A stretch of 25,231 nt of DNA from Didymodactylos carnosus (Eukaryota > Rotifera > Eurotatoria > Philodinida > Philodinidae), in contig CAJNOQ010002275.1 in the NCBI GenBank assembly GCA_905250885.1, positions 1-25,231 on the forward strand, read 5' to 3'. A program made the position numbers and the translations under genes. Below the pieces are notes generated by a model, which was not told the DNA's origin, ran no database searches, and worked only from the letters and a program-made list of their open reading frames with translations. Shown here piece by piece: positions 1-10,489 of this stretch. Numbering within the stretch: the first letter of the stretch is position 1; each line of letters starts with the position of its first letter.

Positions 1-87
1 GTTTTGGGTCGAAAACTGTAAGAGAAACAAAGTACAAAAAAACCATGACGAAATCACACTGCGGCAGCAGAGTTACGTAGCCAAGCC
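1..87 (+). repeat. Left arm of a long inverted repeat, cut by the window start
   Basis: This stretch, starting GTTTTGGGTCGAAAACTG, reappears as its reverse complement at about 1896-1982. The match extends over roughly 85-90 bp with scattered substitutions and one-base gaps, read by eye. The arrangement suggests terminal inverted repeats of a DNA element of about 2 kb, but the outer end may lie upstream of the window, so no target-site duplication can be tested. The interior has no transposase-like reading frame. It could instead be two independent oppositely oriented copies of a shorter repeat. Confidence 0.7.
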
Positions 88-1042
88 CTAATATGTTGGC
101 TGTTGCAAAATGGCCTGCTAATAGATAGTTAACGGTTTTCAGCCGACTAAAAGTCAATTTTTTCGTTATGTAGTTAACAACCTATACTGATAAGTTATTA
201 AATGTCAAATTGACATGGGAACCTGTTATATGATTAGCAATACTATTATACACAAAAATTGGACTTTCTCCTTCACATGAAAAATCGAAAAGTTCTTGTA
301 ACACCAAAAATGCAACAAAAAACCACAATATTGGTGAAATGGTTAGATTGTTTTTGAAATTTCGTGAAATGAGATTGTCAATATACAGATTTATATTAAC
401 GCTCACACAGCTTCCAGTATTAATATCAGTTATTGTACTCTCATTTTTCTATTTTTTCGTATACATATATTTCCTTATTGATACGTCGTTGTTTTTTCAA
501 CAAAATCGTTTTGTTTTAAATAAGAAAACTTTATGAAAGTAATACGTTCTCTGTCGGATTAATAGTTGAAACTGATTATATAGTTGTGTAAAAGAAACGA
601 TTTGAAAAAACATGTGCTCTTCAATTATTGATGAAGAAATAATCAAGACACATGTCATCTTTTTTCATATGTGAGTTAAAACGACCTCTCTGCACGTATG
701 TCGTTATGATTAACATGAATGTCGTATAATTGAGAACTATTCAATTTCAGAACAGCAAAATAAACCACTCATAGTGAAAAAGTCTCCATTATAATTTCTT
801 TCTTTGTATTGATATAATTTATGTAATTGGGCAGAATATGAATTGAAGAGTTTCTTTTTTGTCATCGTTCATTTTGAAAAAATAAAAGCAACTCAACTGT
901 TAAAGTTAATATCGAGAAAAGTTCATTACTTTATTTATAATGTCCACCTGTTTTGGAAGCATCTTTGTCAGTTTCACTATATTGGCTCTTTTCATAGTCA
1001 TTCTTTGATTTTTATCACTTCAATTTAATACTATTTTAAAAG
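88..1042. other. AT-rich stretch without supported genes
   Basis: This lies inside the large inverted repeat. Only short open frames of up to about 75 codons occur on either strand, with no recognisable domain, no sensible splice partner and composition like the surrounding non-coding DNA. I see no RNA gene. The same holds for 1219-1895. Confidence 0.5.
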
Positions 1043-1210
1043 CAGCGGCGTCTATCCCCACCTAAGGAGTTGAGGCTTTGTGTACCACCTCAGAGATTCG
1101 AGCCTTTTTTCGAGCCACATGGAAAATTAATTTTTACAGCAAAAAAGCGTCCCACTCTACTTTAGTTTGAGGCATCGTGCATCAAACGTCCCACAGGATA
1201 GACGTCCCTG
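1043..1210. mobile_element. Short hAT-like MITE inside the 1-1982 repeat
   Basis: The ends are inverted repeats: CAGCGGCGTCTATCC on the left, and CAGGGACGTCTATCC as the reverse complement of the right end. They are flanked by the near-identical octamers TTTAAAAG (1035-1042) and CTTAAAAG (1211-1218). Ends of the form CAGNG and 8-bp target duplications are the known signature of the hAT superfamily. The element is only 168 bp and has no coding capacity, so it would be non-autonomous. One mismatch in the target duplication and a few in the ends point to an older insertion. Its place between the 1-1982 arms suggests it inserted after that element. Confidence 0.6.
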
Positions 1211-1895
1211 CTTAAAAGGCTTGTTTAAAACCGCTCGTACTGTTGATCATTTCTGGATCCGCCACTGTCGGCTATCTACCACTAACAAGAAAAAATTTCA
1301 ATTATCCCAATTTTTTATTAGAAAGAAATTGAGCTTGTAGGTTTTAGACAACTTTTTCATTGTTTTAAGAAAAAAAAAAGTATTCTAGAGAGAAATTATA
1401 GACAACCGAGAAAACGGGGCATTAATATTTGAATTTGTAACCGATTATACTATACTGCGAACAGCAACAAATATATATATAGTAAACAATTAACAATAAC
1501 GATAATATAAGATAGAAAATAATTGTGCATTATTATTATTAGTATAGTTACTTTCCTCTATTCTTTTATGTATTATTATTTCTTAACCAAAACATTTTCG
1601 TTGTATTAACACCCAATCTAGGACGCACCATAGTAGAAAAAAGTCGAGCATAAAATAAAGAACAAAAGCACAAGACAAATGCACAAGACATTTTCCTTTT
1701 TTCCTCTACATTTTTCTTTCTTGCTGTAGAGTAGAAAAAACGCCATGCTTTTCGGATTGTTATGCTCCTTAACCATTATAGACATATTTTTTTGCGTGTT
1801 CTGTTTGTGTGAAATAAACTGCTGCTAAAAACTCAATCGTTTCTTTTTTTCTTATTGATGTAAACGTTTGTTTTCTTCGTCGAAAGGTCCTAATC

Positions 1896-1982
1896 GGCTT
1901 AGCCATGTAACTCTGCTACCGCAGTGTGATTCAGTCACGGTTTTTCTGTGCTTTGTTTCTCTTACAGTTTTCGACCCAAAAC
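1896..1982 (-). repeat. Right arm of the 1-1982 inverted repeat
   Basis: This is the reverse complement of the first 87 bases of the window, ending in CGACCCAAAAC. It lies about 265 bp before the glycogen phosphorylase start codon. The arm contains a pyrimidine tract followed by CAG (TTTCTCTTACAG), which looks like a splice acceptor on the plus strand. That may be coincidence, but it could let the repeat contribute to a 5' untranslated exon of the next gene. Confidence 0.7.
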
Positions 1983-2155
1983 ACTTCCAGGGCTCTGAAA
2001 CATCTGAAGTTGAAGAGAAAAGTATGATCAATATTTTGACATATTCCCGCAGTAGTACTTTGTATTTTTACAATATTTCCTAAACAAAAGAACGTGTGGA
2101 ATATGGGAACAGACTGTACTACTTTTCTTTTTGGTTTCGATAAAATTAGCTGCTT

Positions 2156-2163
2156 TATAAATA
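2156..2163 (+). promoter_or_regulatory. Candidate TATA box of glycogen phosphorylase
   Basis: TATAAATA lies 84 bp before the start codon, which would place transcription start near 2185-2195 and give a 5' leader of about 55 bases. The DNA here is very AT-rich, so such octamers arise by chance. Position, rather than sequence alone, is the reason for listing it. Confidence 0.35.
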
Positions 2164-2246
2164 AAAACACTACATGGAAAATGCGCACTATGTAAGATCT
2201 AATTAAACGATACAGATCGATAATTCGTAAATGTTTTAGAATAAAC

Positions 2247-5200
2247 ATGTCAGCTGTACCGAAAAAACCTGAGTCAGCTAAAGACAGACGAAAACAAATT
2301 AGTATACGTGGATTACCATTATTAGAAAATGTAGCAGCAGTAAAAAAAACGTTTAATCGTCATTTACATTTTACAATTGTCAAAGACCGAAATGTAGCGA
2401 CAAATCGAGATTATTTTTCTTCAGTTGCACACACTGTTCGAGATCATCTTGTTGGAAGATGGATTCGAACACAACAACACTATTATGATACAGATCCTAA
2501 AGTAAGAAAGTTGAAAAGAATGTATTGGTATCACAATTTTTCTACAACAACTTAATTTCTATTTAGCGTGTATATTACTTGAGTTTAGAATATTATATTG
2601 GTAGAAGTCTATCAAATACAATGATTAATCTTGGAATCGAGAGCGAAATGGATGAAGCTCTCTATGAGGTAAACAACAGTATGATTTAGTAATAATTCTT
2701 TTTCTGCAGTGTCGATATTCTTTGTTTTCAGTTAGGTTTATCTATAGAAGAACTGGAAGAATTTGAAGAAGATGCTGGTTTGGGCAACGGTGGTTTGGGA
2801 CGTTTGGCAGCATGTTTTCTCGACTCAATGGCTACTTTGGGACTCGCTGCATATGGTTATGGCCTTCGGTAGATTTATTTTTATTAACTCATATCCTCTC
2901 TGAATGTTTTTCTTCTCAGCTACGAATATGGTATATTTCAACAAACAATCAAGGATGGTTTTCAGTGTGAAGAGCCAGATGATTGGTAATTGTACAATTG
3001 TAAAATAATTAGTGCAATTTCACTTTGAAGTGATTATACATTGCTATTTCCTTTAATTTAGGTTACGTTATGGAAACCCGTGGGAGATTCCAAGACCAGA
3101 ATATCAAATTCCTGTTAATTTATATGGTCGTGTAATTGAAGAAGATGGACTCAAGAAATGGATTGATACACATGTTAATATCTTTGAAATGATAATTTGT
3201 TTCATTATTAATTCTCTTTTTATTTCATGTAGATTATTATGGCGATGCCTTATGATACTCCAGTTCCTGGTTACAACAACAATGTTGTCAATACACTGAG
3301 ATTATGGTCGGCTAAAGCTACGAAAAAATTCAATTTTCAATTTTGTACGTTTTTTTTAAAGTATTGCTGAATTTAATCATAAAAAATTCGTTGTTATTAT
3401 TTCAATTATAGTTAATGATGGTGATTATATGAATGCAGTGAGCGAACAAAGTTTGGCTGAAAATATAACCAGAGTATTATATCCAAATGACAATGTATGC
3501 AACTAATAAACTTCTACTAGTTTTCTTGTGTACGTAAAACGCCTTGTACGGTGTTCTTCTGTACTGGACTGATCATTCATCGACAAAAAGTTTTGAGTTA
3601 AATATTTCGGAAGATTAGGGGCCATTTCTTGTTTTTACTTTATTTACTAACTCTATTAGCGAACAAATTTGGGATGCCAGTTTAAACTAAAATAATCAAA
3701 ATTCTCTAGCGACATATTGATCACGAATGTAATACTAAACAGATTTCTGATGAACTTTCATTTCATAAGTAACATGAAACAGTTTGAAATACTGATGACA
3801 TATTTCATTTTGTCTTGTGTGTTTCTAGTATCAAGAAGGAAAAGAATTACGATTGAAACAAGAATATTTCCTTGTAGCTGCAACACTCTGCGACATTATT
3901 CGACGTTTTAAACACTCAAAATTTGGTGTACAAGATTCGACCCGAACAAGTTTTGATACATTTCCAGACAAGGTGAATTATATTTTTAAGGGTACTCTCT
4001 TCCTCATTTTTTTCTTGTTACAAAATTGTAGCGACTGATCAGACAGAGTTAGATTTTTTACCAGAGTATCTTCTCGAAAAATAAAACAGACATGTATTGT
4101 ACTCAGACCTTTGAACTCATTTGTTAGTGTGGTTTCCTGGAAAACAAGATTTTTCATTGCGTACCGATACCGTCGAAACTTTGTCCGTTCGAGGTCAAAA
4201 TTTTACCATAGTACTACGCTCCATATGCCCAGGTGTTTTTCAAGTCTTTTCTCTAAACCTTAACCTTGAGATTTTATAAGAACATTTTGTAGTGAATCGG
4301 ATTTTGCTTTTGTGGCTCCCAAAATCAGCCATCCTTCCTGTGAAGAAAATATGCTTAAATCGAAAAACACCTGCGCGTATGTAACCTAGTACCTACGGTA
4401 AAATTTTGAGCTCGAACGAACAAAGTTTCGATGGGATCGGTACGCAATGAAAACTTGGTTTTCCAGGAAAACACACCTACAAATGAGTTCTAAGGTCTGA
4501 GCCAAAAATATGTCTGTTTTATTTTTTGAGAAGCTACTCTGACGAAAATTCTGATTCTGTCTGACCGGTCGCTACGATTTTGTAACAAGAAAAAAAATGA
4601 GGAGGAGGATATTCTTAAAAAGAATTTTTCTAATTGTTTTTCTATCAGGTCGCTATTCAACTGAACGATACTCATCCAGCATTAACAATAGCTGAATTAA
4701 TGCGCTTATTTCTGGATGTTGAGATGTTGTCATGGGATGTAGCCTGGGATATCACAACACGCACATGTGCTTATACAAATCATACTCTAATGCCGGAAGC
4801 TGTTGAACGATTACCAGTTTCAATGTTAGAAAAATTGTTGCCAAGGCATTTACAAATTATTTATGAAATTAACTATCGTCATTTACAAGTATGTTAACGA
4901 TCTCGTTTATGCCTTCTGAATATGTTTCAATCAATATTCATTTTGTTACAGGAAGTATCTAAACGATATCCTGATGATTTTGATCGTCAACGAACTTTGT
5001 CAATTGTTGAAGAAGGTGGTGATAAACGTATTAATATGGCTTATTTAGCAATAGTTGGATCTCATGGTACTGGAGTCAAAATATCACTACAAGATATTAA
5101 ATAAAATAGTCATTCATGTTTCTTTTAGTTGTAAATGGTGTGGCTAAAATTCATTCAGAACTTCTTAAGACAACTTTGTAAGTCGAAAGAACGTAGTTAA

Positions 5201-7365
5201 TGTACATCTCAACTACAATATTGTTGATTGTTATGTGCACTATTTTCAGGTTTAAAGCATTCTATGAGTTAACACCCAATAAATTTCAAAATAAAACAAA
5301 CGGTATAACGCCTCGACGTTGGCTGGTGCTTAGTAATCCAAATCTGTCTGATGCAATTGCTGAGGTAATCTCAACTACTAATGTCGATGCTGCTTATAGT
5401 GAAATTTTATGACTAAGCACAAGAAACTTCAAAATCTTGACATCTTGATTATTTATATTATATAAAGATCTTACTGGAAAAAACTTAGATCAAGATTTTT
5501 ACTAAAACTTTTCCCCAGGGATTCTACTAATTTTTTCTTTTTTTTTACGTTTCTGTAGAAAATCAATGAAGACTGGATAACAAATCTCGACGAATTAAAA
5601 AAACTTCGTGAGTTTGTTAATAATGAAGCATTTGTCAGAGATATTCAACGTGTTAAACAAGTATAAATAAGAAAATTATACACTTAGACAATTAACACTA
5701 TTAAAAATAATTTTTTCTTTCTAGGAAAATAAACATCGTCTAGCTGAATGGTTAGAAAAAGTATATCATGTTCAAATAAATCCACTATCAATATTTGACA
5801 TGCAAGTAAAACGTATTCATGAATATAAACGGCAATTATTGAATGTTTTACACATAATTACAATGTTTAATCGTATCAGACAAAATCCTCAAGGCAATTA
5901 TGTACCACGAACAGTGATGATTGGTGGAAAAGTAAAAGATTAAATGTTAAGGCATATTTAAAAAACCTAATAAATGTTTTTCCTCTTTGAGGCTGCACCT
6001 GGGTATCATATGGCGAAAAAAATTGTCAAATTAGTTAATAATGTAGGAAAAATAATTAACAATGACCCAATTATGGCTAATCGATTGAAAGTGATATTTC
6101 TTGAGAATGTAAGTAATTGATTATAGTTACTGGAAATCGTGTTTCTGATCATTTTATCTGTAATATTTCCAGTATCGTGTTACAATGGCCGAACAAATCA
6201 TACCAGGTTCGTTTACAATTAAAGGATGAAGTATAAAACTACTGAGATCACGTTGAACATCTTTTTATTGAACAATATACATCTGAATCAATGATCTGAT
6301 TTTATTATCCTTCTTTTTATATTTCAGCTGCTGATTTATCCGAACAAATTTCGTTAGCTGGAATGGAAGCTAGTGGAACATCGAATATGAAATTCATGGT
6401 ATATAAAAATTATTTTCACCCTTTTTTCAAAACAATTAAAAAATATTTTTGTATATTTCAAGTTAAATGGCGCTTTAACAATTTGCACGTTGGATGGTGC
6501 TAATGTTGAAATGGCTGAAGAAGTGGGAAATGATAATATTTTCATATTTGGTATGACCGTTGACGATGTCGAAAAACTAAAACGAGAAGGGTAAATGAAT
6601 TTTTTCATTAGAAATAGCGTTATGCAATTTAGATTTTTTCTATACCTTTAGTTATTGTGGTCGTAATTATTATGAAAAAAATGCCGAATTAAAACAAGCA
6701 ATTGATCAAATTCAATGTGGTTTCTTTTCACCGGAAGATCCAGCATTATTTCAAGATATTGTTGATAGTTTACTAAGAAATGATGGAGATCAGTAAGATT
6801 ATCAAAGCTTGTTTGATAGATAATTTATCTAACTTTTCTCTTTCAGTTATATGTTACTGGCCGATTACGAAGCGTATATTGCATGTCAGGAACGCGTAAA
6901 CGAACTATATAAGGTAATCGTATAAGAAGTAATTGAAGAATAATTTTTACTTCTTCACGAACTTTCTTTCTGGTTTTTTGATGACGGATGACGAGCGGTC
7001 TTCACAAAGTTGCTTGTTTCATGCCTATATCTAATAAACTTTCGATATCTAATTAAATCAGATATTGAGAATATTAATAGTTTCTACTTTTTTTTTTCAC
7101 ATAGGGAAGTACTTAATGTCCTACTTCTTTCTCTTTCAAGGATCCACATGCTTGGACAAAGAAGTGTATTTTAAATATTGCTGCATCAGGAAAATTTTCT
7201 AGTGATCGTACAATCGCTGATTATGCTCGAGAAATATGGAATGTTGAACCAACGTTACAAGCACTGCCACATCCCCACGAAGGCAGACCAGGTACACAAT
7301 ATGAAGGTGAACATATTAATGAAAGACATCAACATCAACATCACAATCAACATCAAGAAAAATAA
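2247..7365 (+). CDS. Glycogen phosphorylase, 21 exons
   Basis: Releases glucose-1-phosphate from glycogen using pyridoxal phosphate; cytosolic glycogenolysis. Exons: 2247-2501, 2567-2668, 2732-2868, 2920-2985, 3062-3173, 3233-3344, 3412-3494, 3829-3972, 4649-4888, 4952-5066, 5129-5177, 5250-5364, 5559-5660, 5725-5931, 5992-6108, 6173-6206, 6328-6398, 6463-6590, 6652-6792, 6847-6913, 7141-7365. All junctions are GT-AG and in phase, giving 873 residues against about 842 in muscle enzymes. Ser19 in RRKQISIRG matches the phosphorylase kinase site. The glycine loop is [17 protein letters not shown] (about 132-148). Arg574 and Lys579 in KRIHEYKR match the substrate phosphate-binding residues, and Lys685 in GTSNMKF is the PLP lysine. 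All sit five residues later than in rabbit muscle enzyme, so the core has no net indel. The C-terminus is a His/Gln-rich tail ending HHNQHQEK. Intron 8 carries a fold-back element. Nothing looks broken. Confidence 0.97.
3983..4621. mobile_element. Fold-back element in intron 8 of glycogen phosphorylase
   Basis: Two long arms, about 3983-4241 and 4362-4621, are reverse complements with scattered mismatches and surround a spacer of about 120 bp. Landmarks are CAAAATTGTAGCGAC paired with GTCGCTACGATTTTG, and TGCGTACCGAT paired with ATCGGTACGCA. The element fills nearly all of a 676-bp intron, whereas most other introns of this gene are 50-75 bp, which supports insertion into a formerly short intron. 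Splice sites and reading frame are untouched. No protein is encoded and no clear target duplication is visible. In the pre-mRNA it would form a long imperfect duplex. Confidence 0.85.
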
Positions 7366-7366
7366 A
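7361..7366 (+). terminator. Candidate poly(A) signal overlapping the phosphorylase stop codon
   Basis: AATAAA contains the TAA stop codon of glycogen phosphorylase. Further AATAAA hexamers occur downstream (for example near 7614), so the end actually used cannot be decided from sequence. Confidence 0.3.
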
Positions 7367-7789
7367 TCAAAAAAGATAAACTCTCTCAACTACTGGATTC
7401 TTTTTATTTGACGTAGAATGCTGTTAGATTTACCATTATTTTCTTTCTCAATTGACCCCTAGTCTTTCCATTTTATCCTTTTGCCTTTGTATTTGTGTTC
7501 TATTCCAAATATTTTATTAAAGTCTTTTAATTTTTCTTTTGTATAATTATTTGATGACTTTTTTCGTTCTAGTTTACTTTTTAGTAGACATAATCATAAC
7601 CATAAAAGTAAAAATAAAATGTTCCATAGAAAGTATTGATGAAATACGCAGTTGTCATTGCTAATAAACTTCAAAGTTTTAGAAAAATTAGATGTAATAA
7701 TAATTTTGAAATTAATAAATAATTCTTATCACCATTAATCTTCTTCTAAATATACGAAAAATGTATTCTCGTTTTCTAAACATAAAATT
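7366..7789. other. Convergent intergenic region and 3' untranslated sequence
   Basis: This AT-rich interval separates the stop codons of glycogen phosphorylase (+) and the membrane protein gene (-). It holds several possible AATAAA signals on the plus strand and no supported coding sequence. Confidence 0.5.
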
Positions 7790-7795
7790 TTTATT
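7790..7795 (-). terminator. Candidate poly(A) signal of the minus-strand membrane protein gene
   Basis: Read on the minus strand this is AATAAA, starting five bases after the TAA stop at 7803-7801. If used, the transcript would have a very short 3' untranslated region. Confidence 0.35.
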
Positions 7796-7800
7796 GAATA

Positions 7801-8496
7801 TTAAAAATTATCAGTTGTCGCTATTTCGTAGCTTGGTGGTGGTGGTTCCTCTGATTTTATATTAGAATTATATGTCCAAGAATTATGGTTTTCAAATTTT
7901 CTGTGTTCATTTTCCTTATAATCAAAGTGTCTAATATTCCATTGACATGGTAGATGTGTTCGTAGATTGTCACTGATATTTTCATTGCATAAATCGTTTG
8001 AACAACGACTATCTTCATCATTACTATTTTCATCATCATTCAAGTTATGTTGAACTCTTGATGTTTGATGATAAATATCATTTTGTGGATTTAAAGTTAT
8101 TGAAAGACAATTTTTTGATATTGATGATACCTACAGAATAGAACAAGAACAACAACAACTTGATTTATTGATAAAAACTCAAAAATATCTTACCTGTTCA
8201 TCTGTTTTTTGTTTAAATAATTTTTTCTTTGATATTTTTTTAATTTTAACATTTCGTTTTGGTATATTCGATGTTGATAAACTAATAACTTGATTATAGG
8301 ACTTTTGTTCATCGTCTGCAAGAGGTAATGATTGTTCAGATTCAAATATTTTAGATTTTAAACTATATGATAATAAATACTTTTGTTTTCGTCTTAATGA
8401 ATAACGTCTTGTACATTCGACAATACATGCAATCAAAACCGATAGAGTAGGTAATGCAATGAACAAAAATATCACATAGACGAATACACTTGACAT
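7801..8496 (-). CDS. Small single-pass membrane protein with PPSY motif, two exons
   Basis: I do not recognise a family. Exon 1 is 8496-8194 (101 codons) and exon 2 is 8130-7801 (109 codons plus stop). They are joined in phase by a 63-bp intron with GTAAG donor and CTGTAG acceptor, for 210 residues. Residues about 5-27 (VYVIFLFIALPTLSVLIACI) form a hydrophobic segment at the N-terminus, followed at once by the basic stretch RRYSLRRKQK. By the positive-inside rule most of the protein would be cytoplasmic. The middle is Lys-rich (KKISKKKLFKQK), then comes an acidic Asn/Asp-rich part, and near the C-terminus PPPPSYE. PPxY motifs bind WW domains, as in Nedd4-type ubiquitin ligases, so an adaptor or trafficking role is possible but unproven. 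The gene converges on glycogen phosphorylase. The start is the first ATG before the hydrophobic segment. Confidence 0.7.
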
Positions 8497-9703
8497 ATTG
8501 TCTTTGGAGAATACAAACTAAAACCCGTAGAAAAAAACCGTAATCAAAACATAGCTCAAAAAAAACACAATTTCATCTTTAAGTTAGAAAAAACGAAAAA
8601 AAAATTTTTTCTAAAATACTCAGTATATCATTTGCAAATCAATATTGTATAATGATATTCGATTATTATACTTATCTAAATAAGTGTCTTTTGTTCGCTG
8701 TTCAGTACTTTCTCATTAAAACTTGTTTCAAAACAAAAAATATTGTATTTATTTTGATTCTAACTTTTTCATGCGCTGTTTTGTACAAGATATCAAAAAG
8801 TATAGTGCCCATCTCTTCCCGAAAATCTTTCTCTGATATTTACACGTACATTAAACATTTATCAAAAAACATTCCATTTTCATATAAGACTTTAAAAAAA
8901 AGGAAAATGACAACCCTACGTTCTCTTTATTAAATTTCGCTACTCAAATTCCTGTGTATCATGAAAAATAAAAGCACAGAATTATTTACTTATCAAAGAA
9001 ATTGTGATTTAATTTGAAAATTCAAATCTTTTGACATTCTTTTTTTAATTCAATCCACTTTAAAGAGCCATTTTCTCGTTGAATTTGTTTATAAAAAAAC
9101 CTTCAACTAGTATAATCGAGAACGTTTCAAGAAGAAGAGAAGAATACTAGATAGTTGAATTGTGAATTTTTAGACAAAAAAGAATATTTGAAAAAAGAAT
9201 CTGCGCTGTGTATACGAGTAACAATATGACAAAACAGATATCATATGAAAATTATAAATCTATGATGGTGGTGATCTCTGAGGATCGAATTTTCTTTTTC
9301 TTTCATTTACCTTTTGATGTTCAAGAAAGAGAAATCTAACAATAGAAAAGAAAACATATTTTTTCGTATATTAGTATTGCATATTAATAATCTATCATGT
9401 GTCCTACCTAATTTATTAATATTTGTACTTTTCTTCTTGCTCACACATGATAAAAGAGCGTAGGAGTGTAGTGTAAAATTTTAATTTAAACAAAAACAGA
9501 TTCTTGTTTTGAACAACCTTGAACGACAAGGTTAATAATACATTTTATGTCATTCTTTAAATAAAAAAAGAAAAAAATACTTGTCTTTCCTTTTATTCTT
9601 TTTATTTTTTTTATTTTTTTTTGGATTGTCTCTGTTGTTATTATATGATGAATCTATATATATTCTTTAAAAAAATCTTCGGTTTTTTTTGTGTTTCTTT
9701 CGT
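8497..9703. other. AT-rich non-coding stretch upstream of the minus-strand gene
   Basis: It should contain the promoter of the membrane protein gene, but I could not pick a convincing TATA box. A 93-codon plus-strand frame at 8652-8933 has low-complexity AT-driven composition, no recognisable domain and no splice continuation, so I do not call it a gene. Confidence 0.45.
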
Positions 9704-9751
9704 TCTCTCTCTCTCTCTCTCTCTCTCTTGCTCTCTCTCTCTCTCTCTCTT
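9704..9751 (+). repeat. (CT)n microsatellite
   Basis: About 48 bp of CT dinucleotides are interrupted once by TTG near 9729. The interruption makes it an imperfect array. Confidence 0.95.
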
Positions 9752-10489
9752 CTTCATCGTCTTCATTGACGCGAAAAAACTAAAATTTGCTTTTTATCCA
9801 AGACACTGTTAACTATTCAAATATATATTTATATCCATCAACTTAACAGCAGAAAAACGATCTCTGCGTTACCAACATATAGAGAACAGGTAGAATCACT
9901 TCTATGTAGCTTGAAGAACAGATATTACCTGTACAAAGAATCCAATATAATAAAAATAAAAATTTATTCTAAGAAAATTTATTATTAGAAAGTGAATTTT
10001 TTAACATAGCTAGAAGTGAGACACAATTTGTTAAACAAAGTTAAAAAAATCACTTTCTAATTTCATCAAGGTCTTGTTTCATAATTCATCTGTCAAATTT
10101 ATTAGTCCTTAAGGCGCTAACAATATAACGGATATAAATAAATATTTTCCTTTAAAAACACTTTCTTTCCCTTGACACAATGAGAAAAAACATGCCATTC
10201 CTCATGATCTATATAAAGGAAGACATTAGATAATGATAAGTGAAAAAATATTTTAACAAACTACACTCACGAAACAGGTCACAAGTCGAATAGATTTATT
10301 CAGTAAAGTTTAAAATAAACGAACCTTTTGAATTAATAACTGTATGGAATTTGTTGATAGTAAGCTGAGTGATCTTTGTGTAACTCAATAAAATAGAGAT
10401 TTATACATGATTTTATGAAAAAAAAGAACCAATCTTTTTTTCTTCAAATATATTGAGATTGTTTTAAAAATAAAACTTCTGCCCTACTG
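9752..10489. other. AT-rich stretch, nothing recognised
   Basis: No open frame of useful length, RNA gene or inverted repeat stands out between the CT microsatellite and the first fold-back element of the cluster. Confidence 0.4.

Noticed and set aside
182-536. Overlapping short frames on both strands (74 and 65 codons)
   Set aside because: AT-driven hydrophobic composition, mutual overlap and no splice context. Likely chance.
1931-2248. 105-codon open frame on the minus strand
   Set aside because: It overlaps the inverted-repeat arm and the promoter region of glycogen phosphorylase antisense to the gene, and has no recognisable domain.
2502-2555. Unspliced read-through of phosphorylase exon 1 giving a 102-residue protein
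   Set aside because: The conserved protein continues perfectly in phase after removing the GT-AG intron at 2502-2566, so the read-through is an artefact.
8652-8933. 93-codon plus-strand frame with hydrophobic N-terminus
   Set aside because: Composition follows the AT-rich background, no homology recognised, no poly(A) or splice support, and it sits in the expected promoter region of the minus-strand gene.
9621-9812. Frame encoding a Ser/Leu repeat protein
   Set aside because: It is simply the translation of the CT microsatellite.
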